From contig CAJOLR010000003.1 of NCBI GenBank assembly GCA_905235565.1, positions 1 through 64,000 on the forward strand: a stretch of DNA of 64,000 nucleotides, in the 5' to 3' direction. Shown piece after piece: positions 1-7,576 of this stretch. Both the position numbers and the translations under genes were made by a program. The DNA is from an uncultured Bacteroidaceae bacterium (GTDB taxonomy: Bacteria; Bacteroidota; Bacteroidia; Bacteroidales; Bacteroidaceae). Below the pieces are notes generated by a model that ran no database searches, was not told the DNA's origin, and saw only the letters and a list, made by a program, of their open reading frames with translations. Each line of letters begins with the position of its first letter. Position 1 is the stretch's first letter.

Positions 1-162
1 GGTGGTTTTTCAACCGGTCTCAGCAGTATATCATGGCCGCAAATGGCCGCATAGGCGAGCCTCCAAAATGAAGCAGGTTATTTTTTAACATTTACTTAAT
101 ATTATTGAGAGACGCATTTTGCGTAAATTGCCGTCCTATTACAGGAAAGGCAAAATAGTGTG

Positions 163-738
163 ATGAGGAGAACCTTTCTTTCGGAGAAAGAGCTTGTGCA
201 GGGGTGCATCCGCAGGGACCGTGATGCGCAACAGGAGCTGTATGCCCGTTATGCAGCCCGGCTCTACACGCTCTGTCTCAGATACGTTGGTGACAGTGAA
301 GAGTCCCGTGACCTTATGCATGACTCCATGATAAAGGCAATGGACAGCATCAAGTCTTTCCGTAATGAAGCCGATGGTTCACTCTATTCATGGCTCCGTA
401 GAATTACCATCAACGTGGTATTTGACCGCTTCAGGCAGAACAGCAGGTTCATGGAGATACCTCTTGAACAGGTGAGCGATGATGAGATACTGGAAGCATC
501 GGATTCCGACGCCGGTCCGGAGCGGGAGATACCGGATGACGTGCTGAAACAGATAATGGCCACACTTTCACCCGTAAGGCGTGCGGTGTTCAATATGTAC
601 TACATAGACGGGTTCAGCCACAAGGAGATAGCACGGGCATTGAACATAACGGAAGGCGGCTCAACATCCATTCTTGCCAAAGCCCGCGCCAGCGTGAGGA
701 AAGCCATTACAGATTATCTTAAAGCAACAGGACAATGA
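163..738 (+). CDS. ECF-family RNA polymerase sigma factor
   Basis: Extracytoplasmic-function sigma factor of about 191 residues, which would direct RNA polymerase to a small regulon. Region 2 lies at about residues 20-90, with the usual RYAARLYTLCLRYVGDSEES core. Region 4 lies at about 125-185, where GFSHKEIARALNITEG is the helix-turn-helix that reads the -35 element. I chose the ATG at 163 over the GTG at 160. The stop codon overlaps the ATG of the next gene (ATGA), so the anti-sigma-like protein is translationally coupled, as is typical of ECF/anti-sigma pairs. The regulon is unknown; the following lipoprotein genes are the natural candidates. Confidence 0.93.
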   Translation: MRRTFLSEKELVQGCIRRDRDAQQELYARYAARLYTLCLRYVGDSEESRDLMHDSMIKAMDSIKSFRNEADGSLYSWLRRITINVVFDRFRQNSRFMEIPLEQVSDDEILEASDSDAGPEREIPDDVLKQIMATLSPVRRAVFNMYYIDGFSHKEIARALNITEGGSTSILAKARASVRKAITDYLKATGQ

Positions 739-1988
739 AGGACTGGAGAGACAAAAGAATGATTGACTATCTGAAGGGCTTTAATGCAGAGCTTCCGCAG
801 TCAGACTGGGATGACTTCCTTTCCGGAAAGGCCGCACATGATGTTGCCGCAAAGCGCCGCCGTCGGTTCCTGACCGCAGCCATATCCATTCCTGCCGCAG
901 CTGCAGTCCTGCTGTTGCTGTTCCTGCTGCCAATAAAAAGGACTCCCGCAGGCCAGACCGCACAAAACAATTCGGAGCCTCCACAAGAGGAACCGCAAGC
1001 ACTCACAGACAGTATATCCAACCCCGCTGACAGCGTGATTCCCGGAGGTATTCCAGCTGAACCGGAACTCGTTGAAAATAAAGTTGCAATGACGTCCGTA
1101 GCAACTCCTGTACGTATGTCCAATGATACCGTTTCTTTTAATCATGACACTTACAGGCACCAGGTTGACACAATGTTAGCCCGGAATAACAAGACCAAAG
1201 AAGAACTGGATAGTATCACGGCCGATATGATGGAGAGAGTCACGGCCTATGAACAGAAAACAGAACCTGCCAATCCTAATATGACATATGGGTCATTAGA
1301 AAAAACAACGGGTGCTACAGGCGAAAAGCCACTTTCTCAATCCCATCTTAGTTTTGGAGGTTCGGGCAGCTTCGGAGGATTCGGTGGTTTTGGTGGTTCC
1401 GGTGGTTTCGGTAGTTCCGGCGGGGTTTTATCAGAATCTCCTCTTAAATTAAGTATTCCGGCTGAACATGAATATGATGGAATAACCTATTGTGAAAGGG
1501 TTGGAACTAAGGTTACAGATTATGAAATTGCTAGAGTAATAGCCAGGGCACATAGGCCTGATGTTGATTTGGATAATCTGGAGAACAATAGGGTTTACAG
1601 GGTTAAGAATTATCCTGATCTGGACAATGTATGGGATGTGTTCCAGGTGGATTTTGATAAAAGGGACAGTACTCTTAAGTCAATTCAGATGGCTTTGTTC
1701 ATTCCCCACAATTTTGATTTTGTACCCTCAAAAGAGGACAGCATAAATATTGTCATGGCCAATCTGAATAAGGTGTTGGTAAAGAACTATGGTGAGTCTA
1801 TAGGAGGTTCAGTATGGCGTACAGCAACTGGTGTAGATATTATTTTATCAGCCGGAGCGGTAAATGTCAATACCCGTGACCGTTATCCCGACTATCTGCT
1901 TGAAGGTCACGGGTCATCAGACGGATATATCATAACCATTCAGTGCATCAAGGCCGATTGCAACGGAATTGCAACGCCTGATCCTTGA
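735..1988 (+). CDS. Anti-sigma-factor-like single-pass membrane protein
   Basis: A 417-residue protein whose start overlaps the stop of the ECF sigma gene. Residues 1-45 are a charged cytoplasmic segment, followed by one strong membrane span at about 46-66 rich in Ala and Leu, then a polar periplasmic region. Around residues 205-235 there is a low-complexity Gly/Ser/Phe tract built from GGFG/GGSG units, followed by a globular C-terminal domain of about 180 residues that I do not recognise. Position and topology suggest a membrane anti-sigma factor that holds the sigma factor by its N-terminal tail. No FecR or zinc anti-sigma motif is visible, so this role is inferred from context. Confidence 0.75.
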   Translation: MKDWRDKRMIDYLKGFNAELPQSDWDDFLSGKAAHDVAAKRRRRFLTAAISIPAAAAVLLLLFLLPIKRTPAGQTAQNNSEPPQEEPQALTDSISNPADSVIPGGIPAEPELVENKVAMTSVATPVRMSNDTVSFNHDTYRHQVDTMLARNNKTKEELDSITADMMERVTAYEQKTEPANPNMTYGSLEKTTGATGEKPLSQSHLSFGGSGSFGGFGGFGGSGGFGSSGGVLSESPLKLSIPAEHEYDGITYCERVGTKVTDYEIARVIARAHRPDVDLDNLENNRVYRVKNYPDLDNVWDVFQVDFDKRDSTLKSIQMALFIPHNFDFVPSKEDSINIVMANLNKVLVKNYGESIGGSVWRTATGVDIILSAGAVNVNTRDRYPDYLLEGHGSSDGYIITIQCIKADCNGIATPDP

Positions 1989-2038
1989 CAATTGTATATT
2001 TGGTAATTATCTTTGCCAACAACCAAGTAGTTTGAGTT

Positions 2039-2329
2039 ATGGTAATAAGAAGGATTAGGATTTGTATCTCCCGCGTCTGGTACCGCGTAGTATATGGCGT
2101 ATCGTTTCTGGTGCTGTCTTTGATTTGCTCCTGTTCTTCATCAAAAGCCGTATCAAAGGGTAAGACTGAAGGCAGCAAAGGGGTGGAGGAATCAAAAGAC
2201 AAGGAACCGGCAGACTCCACAAAAGCCGGTGTGTCAGTAATCAATATGGAGGATTTCCAGGGTCTGGGTATAGAAACACCAGATATCCGTCTTATGTACG
2301 GAGTCCAGACACCTGTTTTAAAGGAATGA
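2039..2329 (+). CDS. Small hypothetical lipoprotein
   Basis: A 96-residue protein with a basic N-terminus, a hydrophobic stretch and a cysteine-containing lipobox-like end (LSLICSCSSS), then a Lys/Glu/Ser-rich linker and a short conserved-looking tail (MYGVQTPVLKE). It should be a small lipid-anchored envelope protein. It sits 50 bp after the anti-sigma gene and is probably in the same transcript. The last 11 codons are duplicated in frame about 93 bp downstream. No domain recognised. Confidence 0.6.
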   Translation: MVIRRIRICISRVWYRVVYGVSFLVLSLICSCSSSKAVSKGKTEGSKGVEESKDKEPADSTKAGVSVINMEDFQGLGIETPDIRLMYGVQTPVLKE

Positions 2330-2422
2330 ATAGAAAAGTGACGCATTGAAAAGTGACGCATTATTAAACGACCCCTTTGCGTCACCATGTACGGAGTCCA
2401 GACACCCCTGTTGAAGGAATGA
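2294..2422 (+). repeat. Duplicated 36-nt gene tail flanking a short intergenic element
   Basis: The last 36 nt of the small lipoprotein gene (2294-2329, encoding MYGVQTPVLKE and stop) recur at 2387-2422, encoding MYGVQTPLLKE and stop. The first 20 nt are identical and the rest diverges mainly at third positions while preserving the reading. Between them lie two tandem copies of a 15-mer (GAAAAGTGACGCATT, 2333-2347 and 2348-2362) and a stem GTGACGC/GCGTCAC (2353-2359 with 2379-2385). The second copy looks like the remnant of a tandem paralogue or a duplication made by the element between. Confidence 0.75.
2366..2384 (+). repeat. Short intergenic repeat, copy 1
   Basis: AAACGACCCCTTTGCGTCA occurs here and again exactly at 5985-6003. 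A close variant lacking one base (AAACGCCCCTTTGC) occurs at 4174-4187. All copies lie between genes of the ECF sigma cluster, preceded by a GCGCATT or GACGCATT motif. Function unknown. Confidence 0.7.
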
Positions 2423-2439
2423 TAAAAAATGATATGATT

Positions 2440-4068
2440 ATGAAAGGTATTATTAGAAGGAACTATCTGAACAGACTGATTATTCTGTCTGCTGGTGTAA
2501 TGGCATTGTTCTGCCTCACGCAGTGTGGTTCAAGCAAACAGGCACAGAACAAGATGGAGGCCAGCTCTGTAAACGGCTATCCTGAGTTTGAGGACGGCAT
2601 GACCTGGATCTTTGAGGACGGGCAAGCCAAAGTAAAGACATTTGACGGTGTGGAGGCCAGTATGAAAGCAAGTGAGGTTCCGGGCTATCTTAAAAAGTAC
2701 AAGAACTTCAAGACCACCCGTATGTCGGTCCGCTACATGTATCCCATCACCCTTGATGATGTCCTGCCGTTTGCCGAAAAGCTTGATGCTGTAGGCATTA
2801 AGACAGAAATTGCCACTAATGATGAGATGCTCAAGACCATGACCATGCCGGAGTACCGCCGCGCCCATATCTATGATGAGGGTAACGGCCAGTATCGTTT
2901 TGAACTCAACTGCAATCCTCAGGATGACAACCTTATGGCTTCCCTGATAAGTGAATATGAACTCCGTTACAAGAACCTGTCCGCCACAGGTAATCTGGAC
3001 CTGATGAAACGCTGGATTACCGTGTTTGACGGTCACGGTATTGCCATCCACCCAGAAACAATGTCTGTAGGTGATGTTGACCAGATGGCCCAGACAGCCC
3101 GTAAACGCGGTATCAACCAGATAGCGCTTATAGTTGAAAATAATATAGTGCCAATACCGGATAATACACGTCTTACGGCCAAATATCCAGGCCTTGATGC
3201 CAAGACTGCAACAGAAAAGATGATTGCCGCCATATCATCGGACTATTTTGATAAAGGGCTGCATATCCATAACCCCCAGAACTTCTATAATCGCAACTCC
3301 AGCTTCTTTTATGTGACTGATGTTATCCGCACCCCCGATGAACTTATCCTGGTGTTCCGTTCGCATCAGTATGCAGACCTTTGGCTCACGCGCATCTATA
3401 ATGATAAGATTGTGGCCGATGGCAAGGAGTATCGTTACACCTATGCCGAAGGTCTTGAAGGCTTTGAGGAACTATATTATTGGAGTCCCGCCAACGGCTA
3501 CTACACTATGACGGAGCATTTTCCTGCCATCCCTGATGATGTCAAGACCGTTGATCTGATAAGCCTTGAGGATAACCAGCCTGTAATCAAAGGCCTTCAG
3601 GTGTCTAATGAGATATCGGACAACGATGTACGCAGCGTACGTATCATCGGCGCCGATAGGCTCAAGACTGTCCATATCCATGATGATATGCCGGATATTA
3701 TAAGCGTGACCCGCGCCGATTTTACCGATAAGGAGACTACGTTCTATTTTGAGATGTCCATCATGGAGCCGCACTCATTCTTGGGTCATGTGGGCAGTGA
3801 CTTCACTCTCACGCTCCCCGGTGGTCAGGTGCTGAAGCCCATCCGCGTAGATGGTGTTCCGCTTGATGAGGATTTTGACCGTCACGGAGACCACGTAGTG
3901 ACCTATTTCCAGATGGTATTTCCTGCCATCAGCAAGGAGGACTGGGATGCCCAGGGTACCCACACAATCAAAGGCACTATTTGCCACGAGCCTCTCACGT
4001 TTGAACTATTCACGCTTAGGGGCAGTCAAGCCCAGTTTCTGGATGAAATCCAGCAAAGATTAGAATAA
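2440..4068 (+). CDS. Hypothetical lipoprotein, 542 residues
   Basis: Large lipid-anchored protein of unknown function. I place the start at the ATG at 2440, because it gives a standard SPII signal (basic MKGIIRRNYLNR, hydrophobic core, lipobox CLTQC). Upstream in-frame ATGs at 2377, 2419 and 2434 would lengthen it. The mature protein has a Ser/Lys linker and then mixed alpha/beta sequence without repeats or catalytic motifs I recognise. It follows the ECF/anti-sigma pair in the same direction and may be a member of that regulon. The start at 2377 would run through the duplicated tail and is unlikely. Confidence 0.75.
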   Translation: MKGIIRRNYLNRLIILSAGVMALFCLTQCGSSKQAQNKMEASSVNGYPEFEDGMTWIFEDGQAKVKTFDGVEASMKASEVPGYLKKYKNFKTTRMSVRYMYPITLDDVLPFAEKLDAVGIKTEIATNDEMLKTMTMPEYRRAHIYDEGNGQYRFELNCNPQDDNLMASLISEYELRYKNLSATGNLDLMKRWITVFDGHGIAIHPETMSVGDVDQMAQTARKRGINQIALIVENNIVPIPDNTRLTAKYPGLDAKTATEKMIAAISSDYFDKGLHIHNPQNFYNRNSSFFYVTDVIRTPDELILVFRSHQYADLWLTRIYNDKIVADGKEYRYTYAEGLEGFEELYYWSPANGYYTMTEHFPAIPDDVKTVDLISLEDNQPVIKGLQVSNEISDNDVRSVRIIGADRLKTVHIHDDMPDIISVTRADFTDKETTFYFEMSIMEPHSFLGHVGSDFTLTLPGGQVLKPIRVDGVPLDEDFDRHGDHVVTYFQMVFPAISKEDWDAQGTHTIKGTICHEPLTFELFTLRGSQAQFLDEIQQRLE

Positions 4069-4075
4069 TCAAAGA

Positions 4076-4187
4076 GAAAAGTGCGCATTATTCGCTCGGC
4101 CCTTAGGGACGCTTTGACTTTCCCCCCTCTGGGGCCGTCGAGCTAAACCTTCACCAAGCGAAGCGACTAAAGGAAACGCCCCTTTGC
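4076..4187. repeat. Split copy of the short intergenic repeat with hairpin insert
   Basis: The left part (GAAAAGTGCGCATTATT, 4076-4092) matches 2348-2365 apart from one missing base. The right part (AAACGCCCCTTTGC, 4174-4187) matches 2366-2380. At 2.35 kb the two parts are adjacent; here 81 nt separate them. The insert folds into an imperfect hairpin (GCTCGGCCC near 4094 with GGGCCGTCGAGC near 4132-4143). This and flanking sequence fill the 138-bp gap between genes. Confidence 0.6.
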
Positions 4188-4206
4188 TTCTCGAATAAAA
4201 GTATAT

Positions 4207-5190
4207 ATGGTGATAAAGACTCAGTCCGGTAATACGGTTGCCCGTACGGGATTGGCGGCGGCGCTTCATTTCTGTGTTGACGGGTTGTGTCTTTGCTGCC
4301 TGTATCTGGCAACTGCAGGGGTATCGGAGCTGCTTAGATACTTTGTTGTCTATAACGTGCTGGCTTTTCTAACCCAACCGCTTACGGGTATGCTGGCCGA
4401 TAGAGCCAAGCGGCGTCACTGGATATTGCTGGCCTCAATTGTAATGTTGATTCTGGCGGTTCTGGAAACCATAGGTGTTGTTTCCTGCAATTCTGAGGCA
4501 TCTGTGTTTCTGCTTGTTGTGCTATCGGTGCTGTTGGGCATAGGCAACTCCCTGTTTCACGTGTGGGGTGGGAAAGAGACTGCCGTCAGGACCGGTAATG
4601 ACATAAGGGCTCTTGGTGTGTTTGTATCTACCGGAGCGTTCGGGCTTGCCGTTGGGTCTGTGTTCCTGTCACGGGCGCTGATGCTCTGCCTGCTGATTGG
4701 TATTTGCATTCTGGCTCTGGCTTATCTGCAGATTGATGCTGCAAAGCCTATTGATACAACAGAGATTGACGGCGAAAGTAAAGCGTATCCCAAATTGCTG
4801 GTCTGGGCGGTCCTGATCCTGATTATGCTTATTGTGGCCGGACGTTCATTCCTGGGCGAGTCCTTTACAGGAGTGATTGACAAGACTCCAATGGTGGTTC
4901 TCCTGGTTGGAGCATTGACCATGATGGGTAAGATGGCTGGCGGATGGCTGGTAAAATGGATGGGGATGGTTACGTCCGTCATTCTTCTGGTTGCTGGTGT
5001 TATAGTCTGCCTTGTGGCCAGAGGTAACCACATAGGCATTGCCCTTGCGGGTCTTTTTATGGTGAACTGTACAATGCCTATCACTCTCTACTGGGCAAAT
5101 GTGATGCTTAAGGGGCGTGAGGGACTTGCTTTCGGGCTGCTGGCGGCATCACTTATACCCGGTTACCTGATAGCAACATTACTTAATTGA
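4207..5190 (+). CDS. MFS-like polytopic membrane protein
   Basis: A 327-residue, very hydrophobic protein with about ten predicted membrane spans. The loop RAKRRHW after about residue 60 resembles the cytoplasmic loop between TM2 and TM3 of major facilitator proteins. It is shorter than standard 12-TM MFS permeases (about 400 residues). No substrate can be named. The next gene, also membrane, starts 7 bp downstream, so the two are co-transcribed. Confidence 0.65.
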   Translation: MVIKTQSGNTVARTGLAAALHFCVDGLCLCCLYLATAGVSELLRYFVVYNVLAFLTQPLTGMLADRAKRRHWILLASIVMLILAVLETIGVVSCNSEASVFLLVVLSVLLGIGNSLFHVWGGKETAVRTGNDIRALGVFVSTGAFGLAVGSVFLSRALMLCLLIGICILALAYLQIDAAKPIDTTEIDGESKAYPKLLVWAVLILIMLIVAGRSFLGESFTGVIDKTPMVVLLVGALTMMGKMAGGWLVKWMGMVTSVILLVAGVIVCLVARGNHIGIALAGLFMVNCTMPITLYWANVMLKGREGLAFGLLAASLIPGYLIATLLN

Positions 5191-5197
5191 TAAGGTT

Positions 5198-5536
5198 ATG
5201 ACAGGACAGTTGCTTATAGCTCTAACACTTACGGTTCTGATTGAACTGGGCGTGCTGTGGCTGCTTATGGAGCGCAGGGGTAAGGTGCTTGCCCTGTCAG
5301 TCGTGATAAACGTGCTTACCAATGTGCCGCTGAACCTGTATGTCATGCACGTGGGTTACAGCACAAAGGTTATTCTGACTGGTGAACTGCTGGTGTTCAT
5401 TGTGGAGGCTCTGTGGTATCTCATTTTCATAAGGGATATAAAGAAAGCGGTGGTTTACAGCTTTCTATGTAATGCGGTGAGTTTCCTTTCAGGTTTACTT
5501 GGAACTACGGTCTGTTCCTATTTGTTGATGAATTAA
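5198..5536 (+). CDS. Small membrane protein, about four spans
   Basis: A 112-residue hydrophobic protein with three to four predicted membrane helices and few charged loops (MERRGK, RDIKK). It begins 7 bp after the MFS-like gene and is probably its partner or in the same operon. No family recognised. Confidence 0.65.
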   Translation: MTGQLLIALTLTVLIELGVLWLLMERRGKVLALSVVINVLTNVPLNLYVMHVGYSTKVILTGELLVFIVEALWYLIFIRDIKKAVVYSFLCNAVSFLSGLLGTTVCSYLLMN

Positions 5537-5558
5537 ACTGATTATAATATAATACATT

Positions 5559-5954
5559 ATGCTACATTTCTTGGATATAATAATGACTCCCAGAGGAGAG
5601 GGATGGAATAATACAAGACGGCCACGCCGTCCATTTCCGGACATGAGTACTCAAGGACTTTTTAATAAAACAGATACTGTTGACTCTGCAAAACACATTA
5701 TTCAGACAGCTCCTGATTCGGCATCGGTCGATACATTGATGAATAATGGGGTTGCCGATACCATATCAAACCGGAACGGCGTAATTGACACTTTGCATGC
5801 ATCGGGCAATTTCCTGAACGGACCGGCTGCAGGCGATGATCAGACAACACTGATCTGGACCGCACTTGCTGTCATTGCAGCGCTAGCGTTATGTTTCAGC
5901 CTTATAAGGCTATACCGCAAGCGTTGCTGTGCCATAGAATCATCAAACGTTTGA
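5559..5954 (+). CDS. Hypothetical C-terminally anchored protein
   Basis: A 131-residue protein with a polar, probably disordered N-terminal 100 residues and a single hydrophobic segment near residues 103-121, followed by a basic tail (RLYRKRCC). The topology suggests a tail-anchored inner-membrane protein. It lies 22 bp after the small membrane protein. No homologous family recognised, and coding status rests on length and spacing only. Confidence 0.5.
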   Translation: MLHFLDIIMTPRGEGWNNTRRPRRPFPDMSTQGLFNKTDTVDSAKHIIQTAPDSASVDTLMNNGVADTISNRNGVIDTLHASGNFLNGPAAGDDQTTLIWTALAVIAALALCFSLIRLYRKRCCAIESSNV

Positions 5955-5984
5955 ATTATTTGAGAGTGTATAGAGCGCATTGAG

Positions 5985-6003
5985 AAACGACCCCTTTGCG
6001 TCA
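5985..6003 (+). repeat. Short intergenic repeat, copy 2
   Basis: Exact 19-nt copy of the sequence at 2366-2384, again preceded by a GCGCATT motif (about 5975-5981) and again just downstream of a gene of the sigma cluster. It is followed at once by the promoter/operator region of the next operon. Confidence 0.7.
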
Positions 6004-6025
6004 TAATTTTTGTTAAAGTGTAAAT

Positions 6026-6083
6026 TTTGCTTGGATAATTGTAAAGCGCGCTTTACTTTTGTTGCGTTAAACTTTACAATTAT
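6026..6083 (+). promoter_or_regulatory. Promoter with nested palindromic operator
   Basis: A -7 box TACTTTTG lies at 6054-6061, with TTTG (6026-6029) or TTGG (6031-6034) as the -33 element. A perfect 16-bp palindrome GTAAAGCGCGCTTTAC (6041-6056) sits between and over the boxes. An outer 12-bp inverted repeat pairs 6035-6046 (ATAATTGTAAAG) with 6072-6083 (CTTTACAATTAT). The half-site GTAAAG therefore occurs three times around the start site, which fits repression by a dimeric regulator, most simply the Xre protein encoded by this operon. Confidence 0.7.
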
Positions 6084-7068
6084 GAGAGATTATAGGAAAC
6101 ATCTTACGCTCTTGCCGCACAAGTGGCAGATTATAGGGTTCATAATGCTGGCCGTTCTGGCAGTCTGTTTTGTGCCGTTCTATTTCCTGCAGCAAAAATA
6201 CAGTAATGAATTGTGGCCTATATATATTTACGTGTCAGGAGATTTCCTGCTGAGTATCACTCTCATCATAATCTGTCTCTCGCAGGAGAAGGTGGAGGAC
6301 GAATACATTGTATCGGTCCGGTATCGCGTATTGACATTGGCAGCCATCATATTCTTTATTGCTAATGTGTTCTCTGAAATGGTATATGGACGTTTGCTGC
6401 AGTTCATGATAAACGGCCGTTTTGAATACCATTGGTCGGATATATACTTTAAAGGCGGGGAAATAGGCAAATGGACAGTATTGGGCTATATCAGCAGATT
6501 CATTAATTATTTCCTGTCGATAAACCTGATACAGTTTATTTATATTCTGCTTCTCAAAGTTATGATACGCCTTGGGAAAGGAGGTGTATTGAAATCATTC
6601 CTGCTTCCGCACAAATACAAGAAGGCCGGGTGGAATCTGCTGATTATTGCAGTATTGCTTATTCCCATATCACTTTTTGTAATGAACAGGATACTGGATT
6701 GGGGTAACGGTAATCCCGATGCACAGTGGAAATATATAGCTGTCTGTCGGTTTGTTGTTATGCTTCTATGCATAGGGGTGTTTCTGGTGTGTATGAGTAA
6801 AGAGAAATATGAAGACGAGTATATACGCAGTATCAGGGTGAGCGTCCTGGCATATTTTGTTATAGGTTATGTGTTTTTGTCCTTTATAGTCCGACATTAT
6901 GGTAACATCACTATTTTTGCTCTTGATTTATCGGAGGTAAAGGCAATCCAATTGTTGTACCAGGCAGGACGGTATCTGGTGTGCGTTCCTTTGGCTGCTA
7001 TTATATATGCGCTGGTGTTGAGAAAGGTGTTGTCAAACAACTTAAAGGAGAGCGGCAATGAAGAATAA
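6082..7068 (+). CDS. Membrane protein with internal tandem duplication (DUF2975-like)
   Basis: A 328-residue integral membrane protein made of two similar halves of about 160 residues. Each half starts with a PHKWQIIG or PHKYKKAG motif and has about four membrane spans, with the second and third joined by a loop (SQEKVEDEYIVSVRYRVL; SKEKYEDEYIRSIRVSVL). I place the start at the ATG at 6082, directly after the promoter; an in-frame ATG at 6010 would lie upstream of the -7 box. The 3' end overlaps the Xre gene by 11 nt. DUF2975-type membrane proteins are commonly paired with small Xre regulators, so this is probably a membrane partner of that regulator. Confidence 0.75.
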   Translation: MRDYRKHLTLLPHKWQIIGFIMLAVLAVCFVPFYFLQQKYSNELWPIYIYVSGDFLLSITLIIICLSQEKVEDEYIVSVRYRVLTLAAIIFFIANVFSEMVYGRLLQFMINGRFEYHWSDIYFKGGEIGKWTVLGYISRFINYFLSINLIQFIYILLLKVMIRLGKGGVLKSFLLPHKYKKAGWNLLIIAVLLIPISLFVMNRILDWGNGNPDAQWKYIAVCRFVVMLLCIGVFLVCMSKEKYEDEYIRSIRVSVLAYFVIGYVFLSFIVRHYGNITIFALDLSEVKAIQLLYQAGRYLVCVPLAAIIYALVLRKVLSNNLKESGNEE

Positions 7069-7249
7069 TATACGTGTGGAGAGGGCAATCCTCCGGATTT
7101 CGCAGCAGGATCTGGCAAATGCCATTGGTGTGTCACGCCAGACGATATTCGCCATTGAGAACGGCAAGTTCATCCCATCCACAGAACTCGCCCTCAAGCT
7201 TTCAGCCTACTTCGGCAAGAGCGTGAACGATCTCTTCCAGCTGGATTGA
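7058..7249 (+). CDS. Xre-family helix-turn-helix regulator
   Basis: A 63-residue single-domain Cro/C1-type regulator. The helix-turn-helix is ISQQDLANAIGVSRQTIFAI, followed by the ENGKFIPSTELALKLSAYF signature and the FQLD end typical of short YozG-like regulators. Its start overlaps the membrane protein gene, so the two are translationally coupled. It probably binds the GTAAAG palindromes in front of the operon (6035-6083), giving autoregulation. Confidence 0.9.
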   Translation: MKNNIRVERAILRISQQDLANAIGVSRQTIFAIENGKFIPSTELALKLSAYFGKSVNDLFQLD

Positions 7250-7288
7250 CAGCAAGGTATCCTTTAGTGCTAAACTTCCAAGGTGCAC

Positions 7289-7554
7289 AGAACTTTTTGG
7301 GGTATCAGTATCTTTCCATTTGCAGTAGCAGAACTATCAGTTTGGAGAGCATTACCGGAAGGCGTTTAGCGGAGAACCCACGGAAGATCCCGTTAAGAAC
7401 GGCACTTGTCCGCGCCCCGTTAGACACCTTTAGGTGGCTAAAAGGGGTAAGTTTGCCGTTTAGGGTCTGGAGGGGTTCGGAGTAGCCTGGAGGTGTTGTC
7501 TCTCCAAACTGATAGTTCTGCGGTGTTTCAGATACTGATATCCCAAAAAGTTCT
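7289..7554. repeat. Nested long inverted-repeat element (type A)
   Basis: This fills the 327-bp gap between two convergent genes. Outer arms of 24 nt (7289-7312 and 7531-7554) pair with one mismatch, and inner 20-nt arms (7330-7349 and 7500-7519) pair perfectly. The 150-nt interior holds further hairpins, for example CCGTT/AACGG (about 7390-7402) and an imperfect stem around a TTTA loop (7415-7447). The outer arms are almost the same as those of the element at 9825-9958, while the interior differs. A short ORF through it looks spurious. Confidence 0.85.
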
Positions 7555-7576
7555 CCCTAATAATGTAAGAATATTT

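Noticed and set aside
1-162. Regulatory region or gene end before the ECF sigma gene
   Set aside because: I see a short direct repeat (ATGGCCGC near 33 and 43) and AT-rich sequence but no convincing promoter boxes and no ORF, so nothing is called.
7246-7485. 79-codon ORF between the Xre gene and the ABC ATPase gene
   Set aside because: It runs through the arms and hairpins of element A, has no family resemblance, and is better explained as chance reading of a structured non-coding repeat.
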